This document shows, piece by piece, positions 1 through 9,202 of a DNA stretch of 64,000 nucleotides. The position numbers and the translations under genes are program-made. The notes under the pieces are model-generated. The model searched no databases. It saw only the letters and a program-made list of their open reading frames with translations, and was not told where the DNA came from. Within the stretch, counting starts at the first letter, position 1, and each line of letters opens with the position of its first letter. Source of the DNA: Moraxella porci DSM 25326 (GTDB lineage Bacteria; Pseudomonadota; Gammaproteobacteria; Pseudomonadales; Moraxellaceae); the NCBI RefSeq assembly GCF_002014855.1, contig NZ_MUYV01000004.1, forward strand, positions 1 to 64,000, read 5' to 3'.

Positions 1-6
1 TGCCAT
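1..6 (-). CDS. Start of a minus-strand gene running off the left edge
   Basis: Only the first two codons (Met-Ala) are inside the window. The minus strand shows a good Shine-Dalgarno, GAGGAAAC at 18-11, about seven bases before an ATG at 6-4, and an extended -10 promoter lies further upstream. The product cannot be identified from two residues. The call rests only on the ribosome binding site plus promoter. Confidence 0.4.
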
Positions 7-76
7 GATGGTTTCCTCGATTGTTAATTAAAACCCATGGTTTTATTTTTAGCAAAACAAAACCATATTCTGATGC

Positions 77-90
77 ATTATATCATACAA
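77..90 (-). promoter_or_regulatory. Extended -10 promoter for the left-edge gene
   Basis: On the minus strand a perfect TATAAT (82-77) is preceded by TGA, giving the extended -10 form TGnTATAAT. No convincing -35 is seen about 17 bp upstream (TTTCAA), which is usual for extended -10 promoters. It would start transcription some 65 bases before the ATG at the left edge. Confidence 0.5.
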
Positions 91-222
91 GTTTTTTGAT
101 TGAAATAGATTTGGCGGTATTTATTTTATGATGTGCAATGATATGGGCTGAACGATGCTTTGGGTCAGCTTAAGACAGCTTATGTGTCATACTGACTGCG
201 CCATCAGCCCTGTTATTGGCCA

Positions 223-882
223 TTAAGGCTGTTTAAGATATGGCCAAGCTGCTTTTAGATAAATCATCATTGACCACAAGGTCAAAATCACCGCAATCAC
301 CATCAGCGTATAACCGATCATCTCAAGCGATTGCCAGTTGAGTAGCAATACAGTGATGGCGATCATCTGAAAAGTGGTCTTAAGCTTACCCACATACGAC
401 ACCGCCACACTGGTGCGTGCGCCCAGCTCCGCCATCCACTCACGCAATGCCGACACCGCAATCTCACGCGAGATGATGACGATCGCCGATGTCGCCATGA
501 CGATGTTTGGATGCCATTGCACCAGTACGATCAAGGCAGCTGCCACCATCAGCTTGTCCGCCACAGGATCTAAAAAACGCCCAAATGCCGAAGTGATATT
601 CATCTTGCGCGCCAAATGGCCATCCAGCCAATCGGTCAATGCCGCCAGCACAAACAGCAGCGTCAAGATCAGATGCCGAAGCATACTGTCGCTATATTCC
701 ATCATTCCCAAGCGAGCGATGGCATTATCAGGGATGGCAGGCACGCCGATGCCCAGCGCTGGCGGCCAATAGGCGATGGCCACAAACAAAGGAATCATCA
801 CGATGCGCGCGATGGTGAGATTGTTAGGCAAATTAAAAACCGATGCCGGCTTCGTTTGCTCGGTTGGTAAATTCACAGTCAT
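223..882 (-). CDS. pgsA: CDP-diacylglycerol--glycerol-3-phosphate 3-phosphatidyltransferase
   Basis: Integral membrane enzyme that makes phosphatidylglycerol phosphate from CDP-diacylglycerol and glycerol 3-phosphate, the committed step to phosphatidylglycerol and cardiolipin. The 219-residue protein has the complete CDP-alcohol phosphotransferase signature DG-x2-AR-x8-G-x3-D-x3-D at residues 87-109 (DGHLAR, then G101, D105, D109), with hydrophobic helices around it. A loop of about 30 residues between the first two helices (about 42-70) looks longer than in Escherichia coli PgsA. The ATG at 882 is kept because the N-terminus reaches the conserved NLPN-LTIARI start of the family. It stands alone, divergent from the flavoprotein gene. 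Confidence 0.93.
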   Translation of the reverse strand: MTVNLPTEQTKPASVFNLPNNLTIARIVMIPLFVAIAYWPPALGIGVPAIPDNAIARLGMMEYSDSMLRHLILTLLFVLAALTDWLDGHLARKMNITSAFGRFLDPVADKLMVAAALIVLVQWHPNIVMATSAIVIISREIAVSALREWMAELGARTSVAVSYVGKLKTTFQMIAITVLLLNWQSLEMIGYTLMVIAVILTLWSMMIYLKAAWPYLKQP

Positions 883-1070
883 GCAGTCTTGCGTGGTTAA
901 AGTTGATTTATGATACCCAATTTTTTAATAATTTGCCATCATTTTAGTAAAAATCGCGCAATGGATACGATGCTTTTGGGTCATAAAAATGTTACCATAA
1001 TAGCTTTGGCGACTCAATGATTCGCCATCAGACACGCCACTTTGCCCATTTTCACAGCCAAGGAAATACT

Positions 1071-2294
1071 ATGAACCATACAGTCGATACCATCATCATC
1101 GGTGCAGGCGCATCGGGGCTGTTTTGTGCGTTCAACTTGGCAAGCTTTGGTAAATCGGTGCTGGTACTTGATCATGCCAATAAAGCCGGCAAAAAAATCC
1201 TAATGTCAGGCGGTGGACGGTGTAATTTTATCAATCGCCAAGTAGAGCCACGGCATTTTATCAGCCAAAATCCGCATTTTGTCAAATCCGCGCTATCCAA
1301 ATACGGCAGTGATGATTTTATTGATTTGGTCAATCGCCACGGCATCGCCTATCACGAGCGGGAGCATGGACAGCTATTTTGTGATGACAGCGCCAAAGAT
1401 ATTTTAGATATGCTACTAAAGCAATGCCAAGATTTCGGCGTCGGTATCCATCTGCATACCGTCATCGATAGCATCCGTGCGACCGATGATAACGGCTTTG
1501 CACTGCAGACCACCCACAAAAAGGATGGCACCGCCACCACCTATCACTGTCAGCATCTGGTGGTTGCCACAGGCGGTCTATCTATCCCAACGCTTGGGGC
1601 GAGCGGCTTTGGCTATCAAGTGGCAAGCCAGTTTGGACATAGCATCGTCCCGACCGAAGCTGCCTTAGTGCCATTTACCTTTACTGATGCGACAGGAGAT
1701 CTCATCAAGTCACAAGCAGGTCTAAGCCTAGATGTCACTGCATCCAATGATAAGATTAGCTTCACTCTACCACTGCTATTTACGCATCGTGGTCTGTCTG
1801 GCCCTGCCATGCTCCAGCTGTCAAACTACTGGCATCTGGGCGAGAGTATTACCATCAATCTAGCACCACAGACCGACATCGCAGCACTGCTACTAACCGC
1901 CAAAAAATCGCATCCAAAACAGCTGATTCGCACCGCTTTGGCAGGTGTGCTACCCAAAAAACTACTCACCGCACTCGAAAACCATCTGTGGCAAGCTCAT
2001 AAAGAGACCGAGCTTGCCAATCTCAAAGACGACACCCTGCGTCAAATCGCCACACTGCTAAATGCATGGACGCTCAAGCCCAGCGGCACCGAAGGCTACC
2101 GAGTCGCCGAAGTCACTCGTGGCGGTGTCGATACTCGTGATGTCTCAGGCAAGACGATGGAGTCTCGCCTAAAACCAAATCTCTATTTCATCGGTGAAGT
2201 GCTCGATGTGACCGGCTGGCTTGGCGGCTATAATTTTGCTTGGGCATGGGCAAGTGGCTATGCCTGCGCCGAAAGTATCGGGATGAAATGGTGA
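1071..2294 (+). CDS. HI0933/YhiN-family FAD-dependent flavoprotein (BaiN-like)
   Basis: A 407-residue two-dinucleotide-binding-fold flavoprotein. Residues 8-16 give the FAD-binding GAGASG, followed by the family signature GGGRCN at 47-52. The C-terminus has the GGVDTRDVSGKTMES segment and a second FAD contact, the LDVTGWLGGYNFAWAW-like stretch, all characteristic of the HI0933/YhiN family. The in-frame ORF opens at 1017, but the start is placed at 1071, where AAGGAAA (1060-1066) precedes the ATG. The physiological substrate of this widespread family is not settled; proteins are often labelled NAD(P)/FAD-dependent oxidoreductase. Family membership is secure, function is not. Confidence 0.88.
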   Translation: MNHTVDTIIIGAGASGLFCAFNLASFGKSVLVLDHANKAGKKILMSGGGRCNFINRQVEPRHFISQNPHFVKSALSKYGSDDFIDLVNRHGIAYHEREHGQLFCDDSAKDILDMLLKQCQDFGVGIHLHTVIDSIRATDDNGFALQTTHKKDGTATTYHCQHLVVATGGLSIPTLGASGFGYQVASQFGHSIVPTEAALVPFTFTDATGDLIKSQAGLSLDVTASNDKISFTLPLLFTHRGLSGPAMLQLSNYWHLGESITINLAPQTDIAALLLTAKKSHPKQLIRTALAGVLPKKLLTALENHLWQAHKETELANLKDDTLRQIATLLNAWTLKPSGTEGYRVAEVTRGGVDTRDVSGKTMESRLKPNLYFIGEVLDVTGWLGGYNFAWAWASGYACAESIGMKW

Positions 2295-2367
2295 TGTGGT
2301 GCATGTTTGTTGTAAAGCTGTGCAATACCGACTTGGTTTGCGAACGGCTGCACTTAGGAAATGAGCA

Positions 2368-2907
2368 ATGATTGTTTTTAATCTATCCCATGAAAAAGCC
2401 TTAGACAGCCTTAAAGCAAGCTTGGAAAAAGATAATCTAAGTGAGCTGTATGTAAATTTAGATAATGAAACGCCCTCAAATGTCAAAGAGGTATTTTTGG
2501 TTTCATATTTTGATCATATTTTGACCGAAGACGAGTATATGAATGAGCAATTCGTATGCTATGCCAATATCGTGAAATTGAATGATAAATATTTTGATGA
2601 AAAATTTACAACAATAGCCAATGAATTTTTATACATATACCAGCGCTTATTTGACCTAAATGATGGGTTTGTTTATATTGATGCTAACTCATCAATCATT
2701 AAAACCAAAAATAGCGCTGTTTATGCAAGACATATCATTAATGGACTAAAAGAACGACCAACCTGCTGCTTGGTATTTCAAAATTTAAAATTGGTTGTTG
2801 ATCTTGGTTTTGATTTGACACATCACTTTTATTGTTTAGATGATAGTAAAATCAAACAAATAAAAGAAATGATTTTATCCACCAATCTATTCATACTGCA
2901 GCCATAG
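2368..2907 (+). CDS. Hypothetical protein, AT-rich
   Basis: A 179-residue acidic, Asp- and Tyr-rich protein with no signal peptide or membrane segment. I recognise no family. It is clearly more AT-rich than the flanking genes and uses many AAT, TTT and ATT codons, which suggests it was acquired. The ATG at 2368 follows TTAGGAAATGAGCA, a usable Shine-Dalgarno. Its stop codon falls inside a run of degenerate 14-bp repeats. A contact-toxin immunity protein would be a guess; nothing in the neighbourhood supports it. Confidence 0.55.
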   Translation: MIVFNLSHEKALDSLKASLEKDNLSELYVNLDNETPSNVKEVFLVSYFDHILTEDEYMNEQFVCYANIVKLNDKYFDEKFTTIANEFLYIYQRLFDLNDGFVYIDANSSIIKTKNSAVYARHIINGLKERPTCCLVFQNLKLVVDLGFDLTHHFYCLDDSKIKQIKEMILSTNLFILQP

Positions 2908-2956
2908 ATACATGCGCATAGATACCTGCACATAGATATTCATACAGATACTTGCG
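2903..2956. repeat. Four degenerate 14-bp tandem repeats
   Basis: Units starting at about 2903, 2917, 2931 and 2945 share the core CATAGATAC or CAGATAC followed by a five-base variable part (ATGCG, CTGCA, TCATA, TTGCG). The first unit overlaps the TAG stop of the hypothetical gene ending at 2907. The role is unknown. Confidence 0.6.
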
Positions 2957-2991
2957 CAATTTTAATTAGATATATTGCCAATCCACCCACA

Positions 2992-3018
2992 AAAAAGCGA
3001 GCCAAAGCCCGCTTTTTA
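2992..3018. terminator. Bidirectional rho-independent terminator
   Basis: AAAAAGCGAGC and GCCCGCTTTTT pair with one mismatch around a short CAAA loop, with A-runs and T-runs on both sides. It sits between two convergent genes, the AT-rich hypothetical gene and the M16 peptidase, and can serve both. Confidence 0.75.
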
Positions 3019-5991
3019 TTATGCCAATTTCTTAATCACAAAACCAAGCTTACTCATGGCATCTGCTTGTTCTATCGGTGCCAGTGTGGCTTTGGTATGT
3101 GGTTTATCCTTCAGATAGGTCGTCGCCACTCGTTTTAGATCATCGATAGTGACTGCAAGAATTTTGGCTCGCATCGCCTGTTGCCATGCTTGATCACGCT
3201 CATGTAGCTCGCTAAAGCAAGATTTGACCGCTTCACCAGCAGGCGAACCTGGTTTGTCCATCCCTGCGATGATGCCCAAGATGGCTTCGGTCAGCTGCTC
3301 GTCATCATGCTCGGTAGTGAGCAGCCAGTCGATGCTTTTATCAAAATGAGCAAAAGTCTCTTGGCAGTGCGGATCGCGATAGCTATAGAAACGAAACGCA
3401 GCTGCATTGCTATCAAAGCTGGCACCACCACCATAAGCACCACCTTTTTCACGGATAGCACTATGCAGATAGCCATTACGCAAAAATGGTGCAAGCACCA
3501 TCAAAGCAGGCGTATCAGCATGACCTGATGTGGTCGCAGGATAAGCAGCGGCGTTGTGATGGACATTGGTTGAGATCAGCCATGCGATATCCTCATCGCC
3601 ATGATCATCAAGCAATTCAGTCAGCTCATCGAATATCATTGGCGAACTTACTGATGGTGCCGCTTGCGTGCTTGGCTGCAGCGATAGCTGATCGGCGATG
3701 ATTGGCAACAAAGTCTCGCTCATGCCCTCTTCGCACACGAGCAATACTTGCTTTGGCAGTGCCATCACCGTCTGATGCAGTGCCGTCAGTCGCTCGCTGA
3801 GTTGTTGCCACTGTAAGTCATCTTCGGCTGCCTGCACCAAAAATGCCTTGAGCGTCGCCAATGCTGGCAGACCCGAATAGGCATATTCGATGGCTGCTTG
3901 ACGGCTCATCTGACGCACCGCTGTCTGCATAGCATAGGCGTGCCCTGCACCTGATAGACGAGACTGCCAGCCGCTTTGTTTTTGTTGCAGTAGCTCACGG
4001 ATGCGATCGGTTTCGCTAAAGATGGTATCGTTTAGCACTTCAGATACCAAAGCGATGGCTTCGGTTTTACGATTGAGCGCACGAGTGGCAAGCACAAAAT
4101 AACTGCCCATCTGATCCTTATCATCAACACTGGTACGCTGACTGATACGAGCTGTCACCCCTGATGAATGCGATGCTTGCACCGCTTGGAAACTGCGGGC
4201 ATCATGCTGATGAGTACCGACTTCAGACAGCAGTGCCAAATACAGTGGCAGTAGCGGATTATTGAGTACTTGATCCGCCACATCACCAGTCAGTGGTGTG
4301 ATCAACTGATAATAGTACAAGCCATTCGTGCCAGCATGGTACAGATGCACAGGCACATCCCCCATGGCGGTTGCAAGTGTCGTATGCGTCGCGTGCGTGA
4401 ATGCCACATCACTCGGCACATCACTCAAATCAACTTTTGGCAGTAGATTGACATCATCTGGGGTGGCTTGACGAGCCTGTAGATCAGCACTTTGCTTACG
4501 GATATTGACTCTGTCATCATCACCCAACTGCGCATCCAGCTCTGCCAATTTTGCCTGTTCATCACGAATCAAGCGAGCCGCCTTATCCGTATCAGGACTC
4601 ATGGTCAAGCGTACTCGGTGCGGATTGTCAATCAAATGCGTGCGAATCAGCGACTGCACCCAATTTGGCTCAAATGCCTTGTCCTTGAGCCACGCCAAAT
4701 GCTCATCAATCTGCCACACATCGATCGGATCACCGCCATGAATCGCCGTGCTAAAGCCCTCAAGCATCAAGGTCAAACCATAGGGCATACTATCGCCACC
4801 GATATGACGCTGATCAATCTCAATCTGATGCAAAATCGTCTCAATCACTTCATCATCAATCGGATGATTGGCAATGTCAGTTAATAAATCCAAAATCCCC
4901 TGCTCAACTGCATCGGCGTATTCAATATCCGAACCACGCAGTCCTGCATAGAATACCATCTGATAGTGGCTGTCATCCAGACCCAGCAGCGGACTCGGTG
5001 CTGTGCCATGCGGATGACTCTCAAGATACGCTCTGAGTGGCGAACCGCTATGCTCAGCCAGCACCCCTTCGACTAAGCGTAATGATAGTCGAGTCTTTGG
5101 ATCAGTGATGGTTGGCAAAAGCCATGCCAGCACATGGTGCGTCATCTGCTTGCCATCACTATCACTGCTATAAGTATCCGACACCGCTACAGGGGCAGTC
5201 AGTGGCTGCTCTAGTGATGATGAGAATTTTTTACCCTGAGCAGGACGGGTAATGCCATCAAAACGACTTAGGGCATCATCATGAAGTTTTTCTTGAATGT
5301 CGCTCACCGCAATATCACCAAAGCTCATGATGATGGCGTTGCTCGGATGATAATGCGCTTGGTGAAATGCCACCAAATCAGCATGGCTAAGCTTTGGAAT
5401 CTCGGCAGGATCACCGCCAGAATTATAATGATAAGTCGTCGTCGGAAATAGGTGCGGTGTCAGTGCATAATACAGCTGATCAATCTCACCACTCATCGCC
5501 CCTTTCATCTCATTGAACACAATGCCGTGGTACTGTGGTTTGCCATCATCATCGAGCTCGATGCGGATACCTTCTTGAGCAAAATCCAGCGGATGAATAT
5601 TGGGGAAAAATACCGCGTCGGTATAGACGGATAATAGGTTAAAAAAGTCCTTTTTATTCTGACTAGCAAAGGGATATACCGTCCAATCACTGGCCGTCAT
5701 CGCATTCATAAAGGTATTGAGCGAGCGTTTAATCATACTAAAAAATGGATCTCGCACAGGGTATTTTTCAGAGCCGCACAGTACCACGTGCTCTAGGATA
5801 TGCGCTTCGCCACGAGAAGTCATCGGCACGGTGGCAAAGCCAATCATCAAGGCGTTTTCGCTGTTTTGGCACGCCAAATGATAATGCATCGCCCCTGTTG
5901 TGCGATGGCGGGCGGTCAACACGGTCATATCCAGTGCTTCGATGCGACGCGTGTCAAGCAGCTCAAAGCTTGGGTGTAATGTTATTGTCAT
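3019..5991 (-). CDS. M16C insulinase-family zinc peptidase (PreP-like)
   Basis: A 990-residue single-chain M16 metallopeptidase of the presequence-protease type, which degrades small unfolded peptides inside a two-half chamber. The inverted zinc motif HxxEH is intact at residues 64-68 (HILEH), and the downstream GIVFNEMKGAMSG segment (about residue 155) carries the expected third zinc-ligand Glu. The length fits the roughly 970-1000 residue M16C proteins. The C-terminal half has the usual non-catalytic M16 repeat with a GGAYGGG substrate-clamp stretch. No signal peptide is seen, so it is probably cytoplasmic. The ATG at 5991 is the only plausible start. Bacterial function is inferred from the family. 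Confidence 0.9.
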   Translation of the reverse strand: MTITLHPSFELLDTRRIEALDMTVLTARHRTTGAMHYHLACQNSENALMIGFATVPMTSRGEAHILEHVVLCGSEKYPVRDPFFSMIKRSLNTFMNAMTASDWTVYPFASQNKKDFFNLLSVYTDAVFFPNIHPLDFAQEGIRIELDDDGKPQYHGIVFNEMKGAMSGEIDQLYYALTPHLFPTTTYHYNSGGDPAEIPKLSHADLVAFHQAHYHPSNAIIMSFGDIAVSDIQEKLHDDALSRFDGITRPAQGKKFSSSLEQPLTAPVAVSDTYSSDSDGKQMTHHVLAWLLPTITDPKTRLSLRLVEGVLAEHSGSPLRAYLESHPHGTAPSPLLGLDDSHYQMVFYAGLRGSDIEYADAVEQGILDLLTDIANHPIDDEVIETILHQIEIDQRHIGGDSMPYGLTLMLEGFSTAIHGGDPIDVWQIDEHLAWLKDKAFEPNWVQSLIRTHLIDNPHRVRLTMSPDTDKAARLIRDEQAKLAELDAQLGDDDRVNIRKQSADLQARQATPDDVNLLPKVDLSDVPSDVAFTHATHTTLATAMGDVPVHLYHAGTNGLYYYQLITPLTGDVADQVLNNPLLPLYLALLSEVGTHQHDARSFQAVQASHSSGVTARISQRTSVDDKDQMGSYFVLATRALNRKTEAIALVSEVLNDTIFSETDRIRELLQQKQSGWQSRLSGAGHAYAMQTAVRQMSRQAAIEYAYSGLPALATLKAFLVQAAEDDLQWQQLSERLTALHQTVMALPKQVLLVCEEGMSETLLPIIADQLSLQPSTQAAPSVSSPMIFDELTELLDDHGDEDIAWLISTNVHHNAAAYPATTSGHADTPALMVLAPFLRNGYLHSAIREKGGAYGGGASFDSNAAAFRFYSYRDPHCQETFAHFDKSIDWLLTTEHDDEQLTEAILGIIAGMDKPGSPAGEAVKSCFSELHERDQAWQQAMRAKILAVTIDDLKRVATTYLKDKPHTKATLAPIEQADAMSKLGFVIKKLA

Positions 5992-6201
5992 ATTTTTCCT
6001 ATCAAATTCAATGAATTATCATGGTATATCACACCAAGATAATGTAGCAACCAGTAGCGATCGCCAAAAAATTTTGTTATGCTAAGCGATTTGCAAAGTC
6101 GTTATTTTAGCACAGATTTGGCATAAATAGGCGAATTGTCATGCGTGATACTGATGCCCGCTCATATCAGTGCTGTTATTTGGATGTTTATAATTTATCT
6201 T

Positions 6202-6864
6202 ATGAAAAAATTCTACCTAATCCGTCATGCCCAAAGCGAATCCAATGCAGGGCTTGTCATCCGCGAAAATCATCTGATCAATCTCACCGACCTTGGACGA
6301 ACTCAAGCCCAAAGCCTGTGCGACTGGCTGTGTGACTATTTGGCAGCTACCCAAGAAACCATCAGCGGCGTGTTTACTTCACCTTATATTCGTACGCAGC
6401 AGACCGCCCTACCTTATCTACAAAAAACTGGCTTTGATGCCACGGTGATGCCAAGCTTACAAGAGTTTAATATACTTGAATTTGAGCGGATTTTTCAACG
6501 TGAATTGTCCGAGATTCGCACGATGGCGCAGGCATTTTGGCAGCTGCCAAACGATCACAAAGATGGCGATAGCACGGATAGTTTTGATGATTTTGTCGCC
6601 CGAGTACGCACAGCACGGCACGCCTTTAGCGAGATGGCGGACGGCAGTTATGTGGTCTTTGGACATGGAATGTGGATTGGGATGTTGATTTGGCAACTAC
6701 TGCACCAAGACAGCGAACAGGTGCTGAACAAGGCGACTTTTGCTACTTATGAGCTGACTATTCGTCCTGATAACTGCGATGTCTATCTACTCACCATCGA
6801 TAATAACACCCAATCCATCGCCAAACTGCGGGATAATCATGGCGGTGTGTCAGTGGTGATGTGA
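6202..6864 (+). CDS. Histidine phosphatase family protein (phosphoglycerate mutase-like)
   Basis: A 220-residue protein with the branch-1 histidine phosphatase catalytic start LIRHAQSESN right at the N-terminus, a second arginine in FTSPYIRTQQTA, and the second catalytic histidine in VVFGHGMWIGML. The ORF opens at 6136, but the ATG at 6202 puts the RHA motif at the expected distance from Met. No Shine-Dalgarno is seen before either start. The substrate cannot be told from the sequence: candidates are phosphoglycerate, phosphoproteins or small sugar phosphates. The gene stands alone between the M16 peptidase and the UspA gene. Confidence 0.85.
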   Translation: MKKFYLIRHAQSESNAGLVIRENHLINLTDLGRTQAQSLCDWLCDYLAATQETISGVFTSPYIRTQQTALPYLQKTGFDATVMPSLQEFNILEFERIFQRELSEIRTMAQAFWQLPNDHKDGDSTDSFDDFVARVRTARHAFSEMADGSYVVFGHGMWIGMLIWQLLHQDSEQVLNKATFATYELTIRPDNCDVYLLTIDNNTQSIAKLRDNHGGVSVVM

Positions 6865-6980
6865 TGGCAAATTGGGTGAGTTTTTGAAGAAAATTGCCCA
6901 AATCAGCTGAATTATCGCTTTATATTTGTTATACTAAAGCTAGGAAAATTGGCAACTCAAACTGCAAAAGGAGCGTGTTT

Positions 6981-7430
6981 ATGTACCAACATGTACTGCT
7001 AGTCACTGACCTAAAAGACGATACCGATTTGGTCGCACAAAAAGCCAAGTGGATTTTGGATGCAGAACCACAAGCCCAATTATCCGTCTTGCACATCGTC
7101 GAAGAGACTATGCTTGGTTTTGGCTATGAGTTGATTCCAGCATCGGCATTGCATGAGCAAATCGATGATGAACGCTGCCAAAAAGCGCGAGTGCGTCTGG
7201 CCGAAGTCCTAAACCGCAACCATCTACAAGCCCATCATGTCAATATCAAGACTGCCATCTCTGGTCGCAAAGGCATCGTGGATTACTGCCATCAGCACGC
7301 TGTGGATCTGGTGGTCATCGGTCGCCACAAGCGTACTGGTTTGTCAGCTTGGATTGCCGGTGCGACAGCGGACAGCATTTTGCCAGATGTTGATAGTGAT
7401 TTGTTGGTCGTACAACTGGCTGCTGAATAA
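6981..7430 (+). CDS. Universal stress protein, UspA family
   Basis: A 149-residue single Usp domain starting MYQHVLLVTDL. The C-terminal VVIGRHKRTGLSAWIAGATAD segment is a variant of the G-x2-G-x9-G(S/T) nucleotide-binding loop. In UspA-like members this loop is imperfect, and here the final G(S/T) is AT-AD, so ATP binding is doubtful. The start is placed at 6981 because AAAAGGAG (6966-6973) precedes it; the longer in-frame opening at 6894 has no such site. The expected role is stress survival, with no known enzymatic activity. Confidence 0.86.
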   Translation: MYQHVLLVTDLKDDTDLVAQKAKWILDAEPQAQLSVLHIVEETMLGFGYELIPASALHEQIDDERCQKARVRLAEVLNRNHLQAHHVNIKTAISGRKGIVDYCHQHAVDLVVIGRHKRTGLSAWIAGATADSILPDVDSDLLVVQLAAE

Positions 7431-7523
7431 CCGTTTATTTTATCCTATCATCAGTCAAGCGAGTCAAGCCTATTGGCACGCTTGGCTGTTTGTGTTTTTT
7501 AATTTTTAAAATAAGAGAAAACT

Positions 7524-8534
7524 ATGTATGATGTCGTCGGCATTGGTAATGCCCTAGTAGATACCGAATTTCAATTATCCGAAGATCAGCTTGCCAAAAC
7601 AGGGCTGACTCGTGGCAATATGACGCTGGCAGATGCCGATGCTCAAGCGACACTATTTGACACACTAAACGCTCAAGGCATCACCCCCGCCAAGCAAGCC
7701 GGCGGCGGCAGTGCGGCCAATAGCATGGTGACATTTGCCTCTTTGGGTGGCAGTGCTTATTATCATTGCCGTGTCGGCGGTGATGAGATGGGTGATTTTT
7801 ATTTGGGCGATCTAGAAGCATCAGGCGTGACGACAGATGCTGATTTTGCGGTACATCGTGACGGCACCACTGGCTCATGTGCGGTACTGGTGACACCAGA
7901 TGGTGAGCGTACGATGCAGACACATCTTGGCACCAGTAGCGAGATCTGTGCGGATAATGTGAATTTTGAGAAATTAAGCCGTGCCAAATGGCTGTATCTT
8001 GAAGGCTATCTTGCCATGTCGCCATCGGTCAGTGATGCACTGGCTCAGCTACACACCACCTCTCGCAAGCATGGTGTCAAAGTCGCTGTCAGCTTTGCTG
8101 ATCCTGCCGTGGTCAAATTTGCCAAAGAAGGTCTCTTGGCGATGCTAGATCGTGGCGTGGATGCGGTATTTTGTAACTTTGAAGAAGCCAGTCTATTTGC
8201 CGAAGCAGATGGTGAAGCTGACCCTGTCAATGCCCTACTCAAATACAGTGAGCTCGTAGTCATCACCAACTCAGACAAGCCTGCCATCATCGCTTGTCGT
8301 GGCGATACAGGTATCATCGAACATCACATCGATGCCGCCCCAGTCAGCCAAGTGATTGATACCAATGGTGCGGGCGATAACTATGCTGGGGCGTTCTTAT
8401 ACGGCCTATCCCAAGGGCTTGAGTTGCCTGTTTGTGGCAAGCTTGCCGCCGAAGTCGCCGCCGCCATCGTCAGTCAGTTCGGCCCTCGCCTAAGCGTGGC
8501 GGACTATCAAGCAATTAAGGCTAAGACGCTATAA
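7524..8534 (+). CDS. PfkB-family carbohydrate/adenosine kinase
   Basis: A 336-residue ribokinase-fold kinase. It shows the N-terminal PfkB signature GGGSAANSM (about residues 55-63) with FASLGG following, and the C-terminal signature DTNGAGDNYAGAF, in which D285 is the catalytic base and GAGD forms the anion hole. The opening MYDVVGIGNALVDTEFQ and the overall layout resemble adenosine kinase-like members, so adenosine, inosine or a sugar could be the substrate; the sequence does not decide this. The gene is monocistronic, with a strong terminator shared with the convergent toxin gene. Confidence 0.87.
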   Translation: MYDVVGIGNALVDTEFQLSEDQLAKTGLTRGNMTLADADAQATLFDTLNAQGITPAKQAGGGSAANSMVTFASLGGSAYYHCRVGGDEMGDFYLGDLEASGVTTDADFAVHRDGTTGSCAVLVTPDGERTMQTHLGTSSEICADNVNFEKLSRAKWLYLEGYLAMSPSVSDALAQLHTTSRKHGVKVAVSFADPAVVKFAKEGLLAMLDRGVDAVFCNFEEASLFAEADGEADPVNALLKYSELVVITNSDKPAIIACRGDTGIIEHHIDAAPVSQVIDTNGAGDNYAGAFLYGLSQGLELPVCGKLAAEVAAAIVSQFGPRLSVADYQAIKAKTL

Positions 8535-8555
8535 CACACGCCATAATTAAAGCCA

Positions 8556-8598
8556 AAAAAATCAACCGCTTTGAAAGATGGGCGGTTGATTTTATTTT
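8556..8598. terminator. Rho-independent terminator of the PfkB kinase gene
   Basis: An 11-bp stem AAATCAACCGC / GCGGTTGATTT with a 12-base loop is followed by TTATTTT. It overlaps the 3' end of the convergent toxin gene, whose last codons lie inside the descending arm. Confidence 0.8.
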
Positions 8599-8891
8599 AA
8601 TAAGACCTCAAGATCTCGGATGGATGGGAATATATTCAAAAGAATTACCGTATGATTTTGTTCATCAATCTTATAAAAGGCAGTATATTTGCCATCAATG
8701 ATAAATCGTCGATAATTCTTAGAAAATGGTGCAGTCGTGTAGATTTTGGGTGACTGCTTGAGTGTTTCGAGCTGAATATCCAGCATCAGTGCAATTTTTT
8801 CGGCATATGCTTGGGTGTAATTTTGCAAAATATCATCAATAATCTGCTCAAAGTCGGCCACAAACTCTTTAGAAGCTTGCACAGTGTACAT
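8592..8891 (-). CDS. ParE/RelE-superfamily toxin
   Basis: A 99-residue protein with the ParE/RelE fold pattern: N-terminal helix MYTVQASKEFVADFEQIIDDI, an Arg-rich strand NYRRFIIDGKYTAFYKID, and the late strand HTVILLNIFPSIRD. This suits a ribosome-dependent mRNA interferase (RelE-like) or a gyrase inhibitor (ParE-like); the C-terminal catalytic residues do not settle which. The ATG shares one base with the stop of the upstream antitoxin gene (TGATG), so the two are translationally coupled, as usual for toxin-antitoxin pairs. Its last codons lie within the terminator of the convergent kinase gene. Confidence 0.8.
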   Translation of the reverse strand: MYTVQASKEFVADFEQIIDDILQNYTQAYAEKIALMLDIQLETLKQSPKIYTTAPFSKNYRRFIIDGKYTAFYKIDEQNHTVILLNIFPSIRDLEVLLK

Positions 8892-9085
8892 CAGGCAACC
8901 GAAGTCTTGCGACTAACCATATCGGCAAAAAAACCATTTTGCACATCAATCAACTTGCTCTCGCCACGCTCAATACGAGTTTCTGTCTCGTGCAGCGTCT
9001 GCTCGATCATCTGTAAATATGCCTGCTCAATCGCTTGAACAGCTGACACGCCACTTTGGACATTTAAGTTGTATTCTTGTTTCAT
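8891..9085 (-). CDS. Antitoxin partner of the ParE/RelE-type toxin
   Basis: A 64-residue, mostly helical acidic protein with no recognised DNA-binding domain in the visible sequence. It is called an antitoxin from size, order (antitoxin first) and the TGATG overlap with the toxin. A GTG at 9088 is in frame, but AGGAG (minus strand 9096-9092) lies six bases from the ATG at 9085, which is therefore preferred. The Ala-Glu rich segment VQAIEQAYLQMIEQTLHETE probably forms the toxin-embracing helix. Confidence 0.7.
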   Translation of the reverse strand: MKQEYNLNVQSGVSAVQAIEQAYLQMIEQTLHETETRIERGESKLIDVQNGFFADMVSRKTSVA

Positions 9086-9130
9086 CACGCACTCCTATGG
9101 CTATGATAATCAAGTATATCATAGATTAAC

Positions 9131-9170
9131 AAAAATACCCACCAACCGTCCAATTACGATTGATGGGTAT
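9131..9170 (-). terminator. Terminator of nfuA
   Basis: On the minus strand an 11-bp stem with one mismatch, ATACCCATCAA against TTGGTGGGTAT, is followed by TTTTTGTT. It lies directly downstream of nfuA and before the toxin-antitoxin operon. Confidence 0.7.
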
Positions 9171-9202
9171 CGGATAATGATGATAAATTTAAGATAAATC
9201 AA

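Noticed and set aside
1477..1810. Short overlapping ORFs on both strands inside the flavoprotein gene
   Set aside because: They are frame shadows of a clearly coding gene, without ribosome binding sites or recognisable products.
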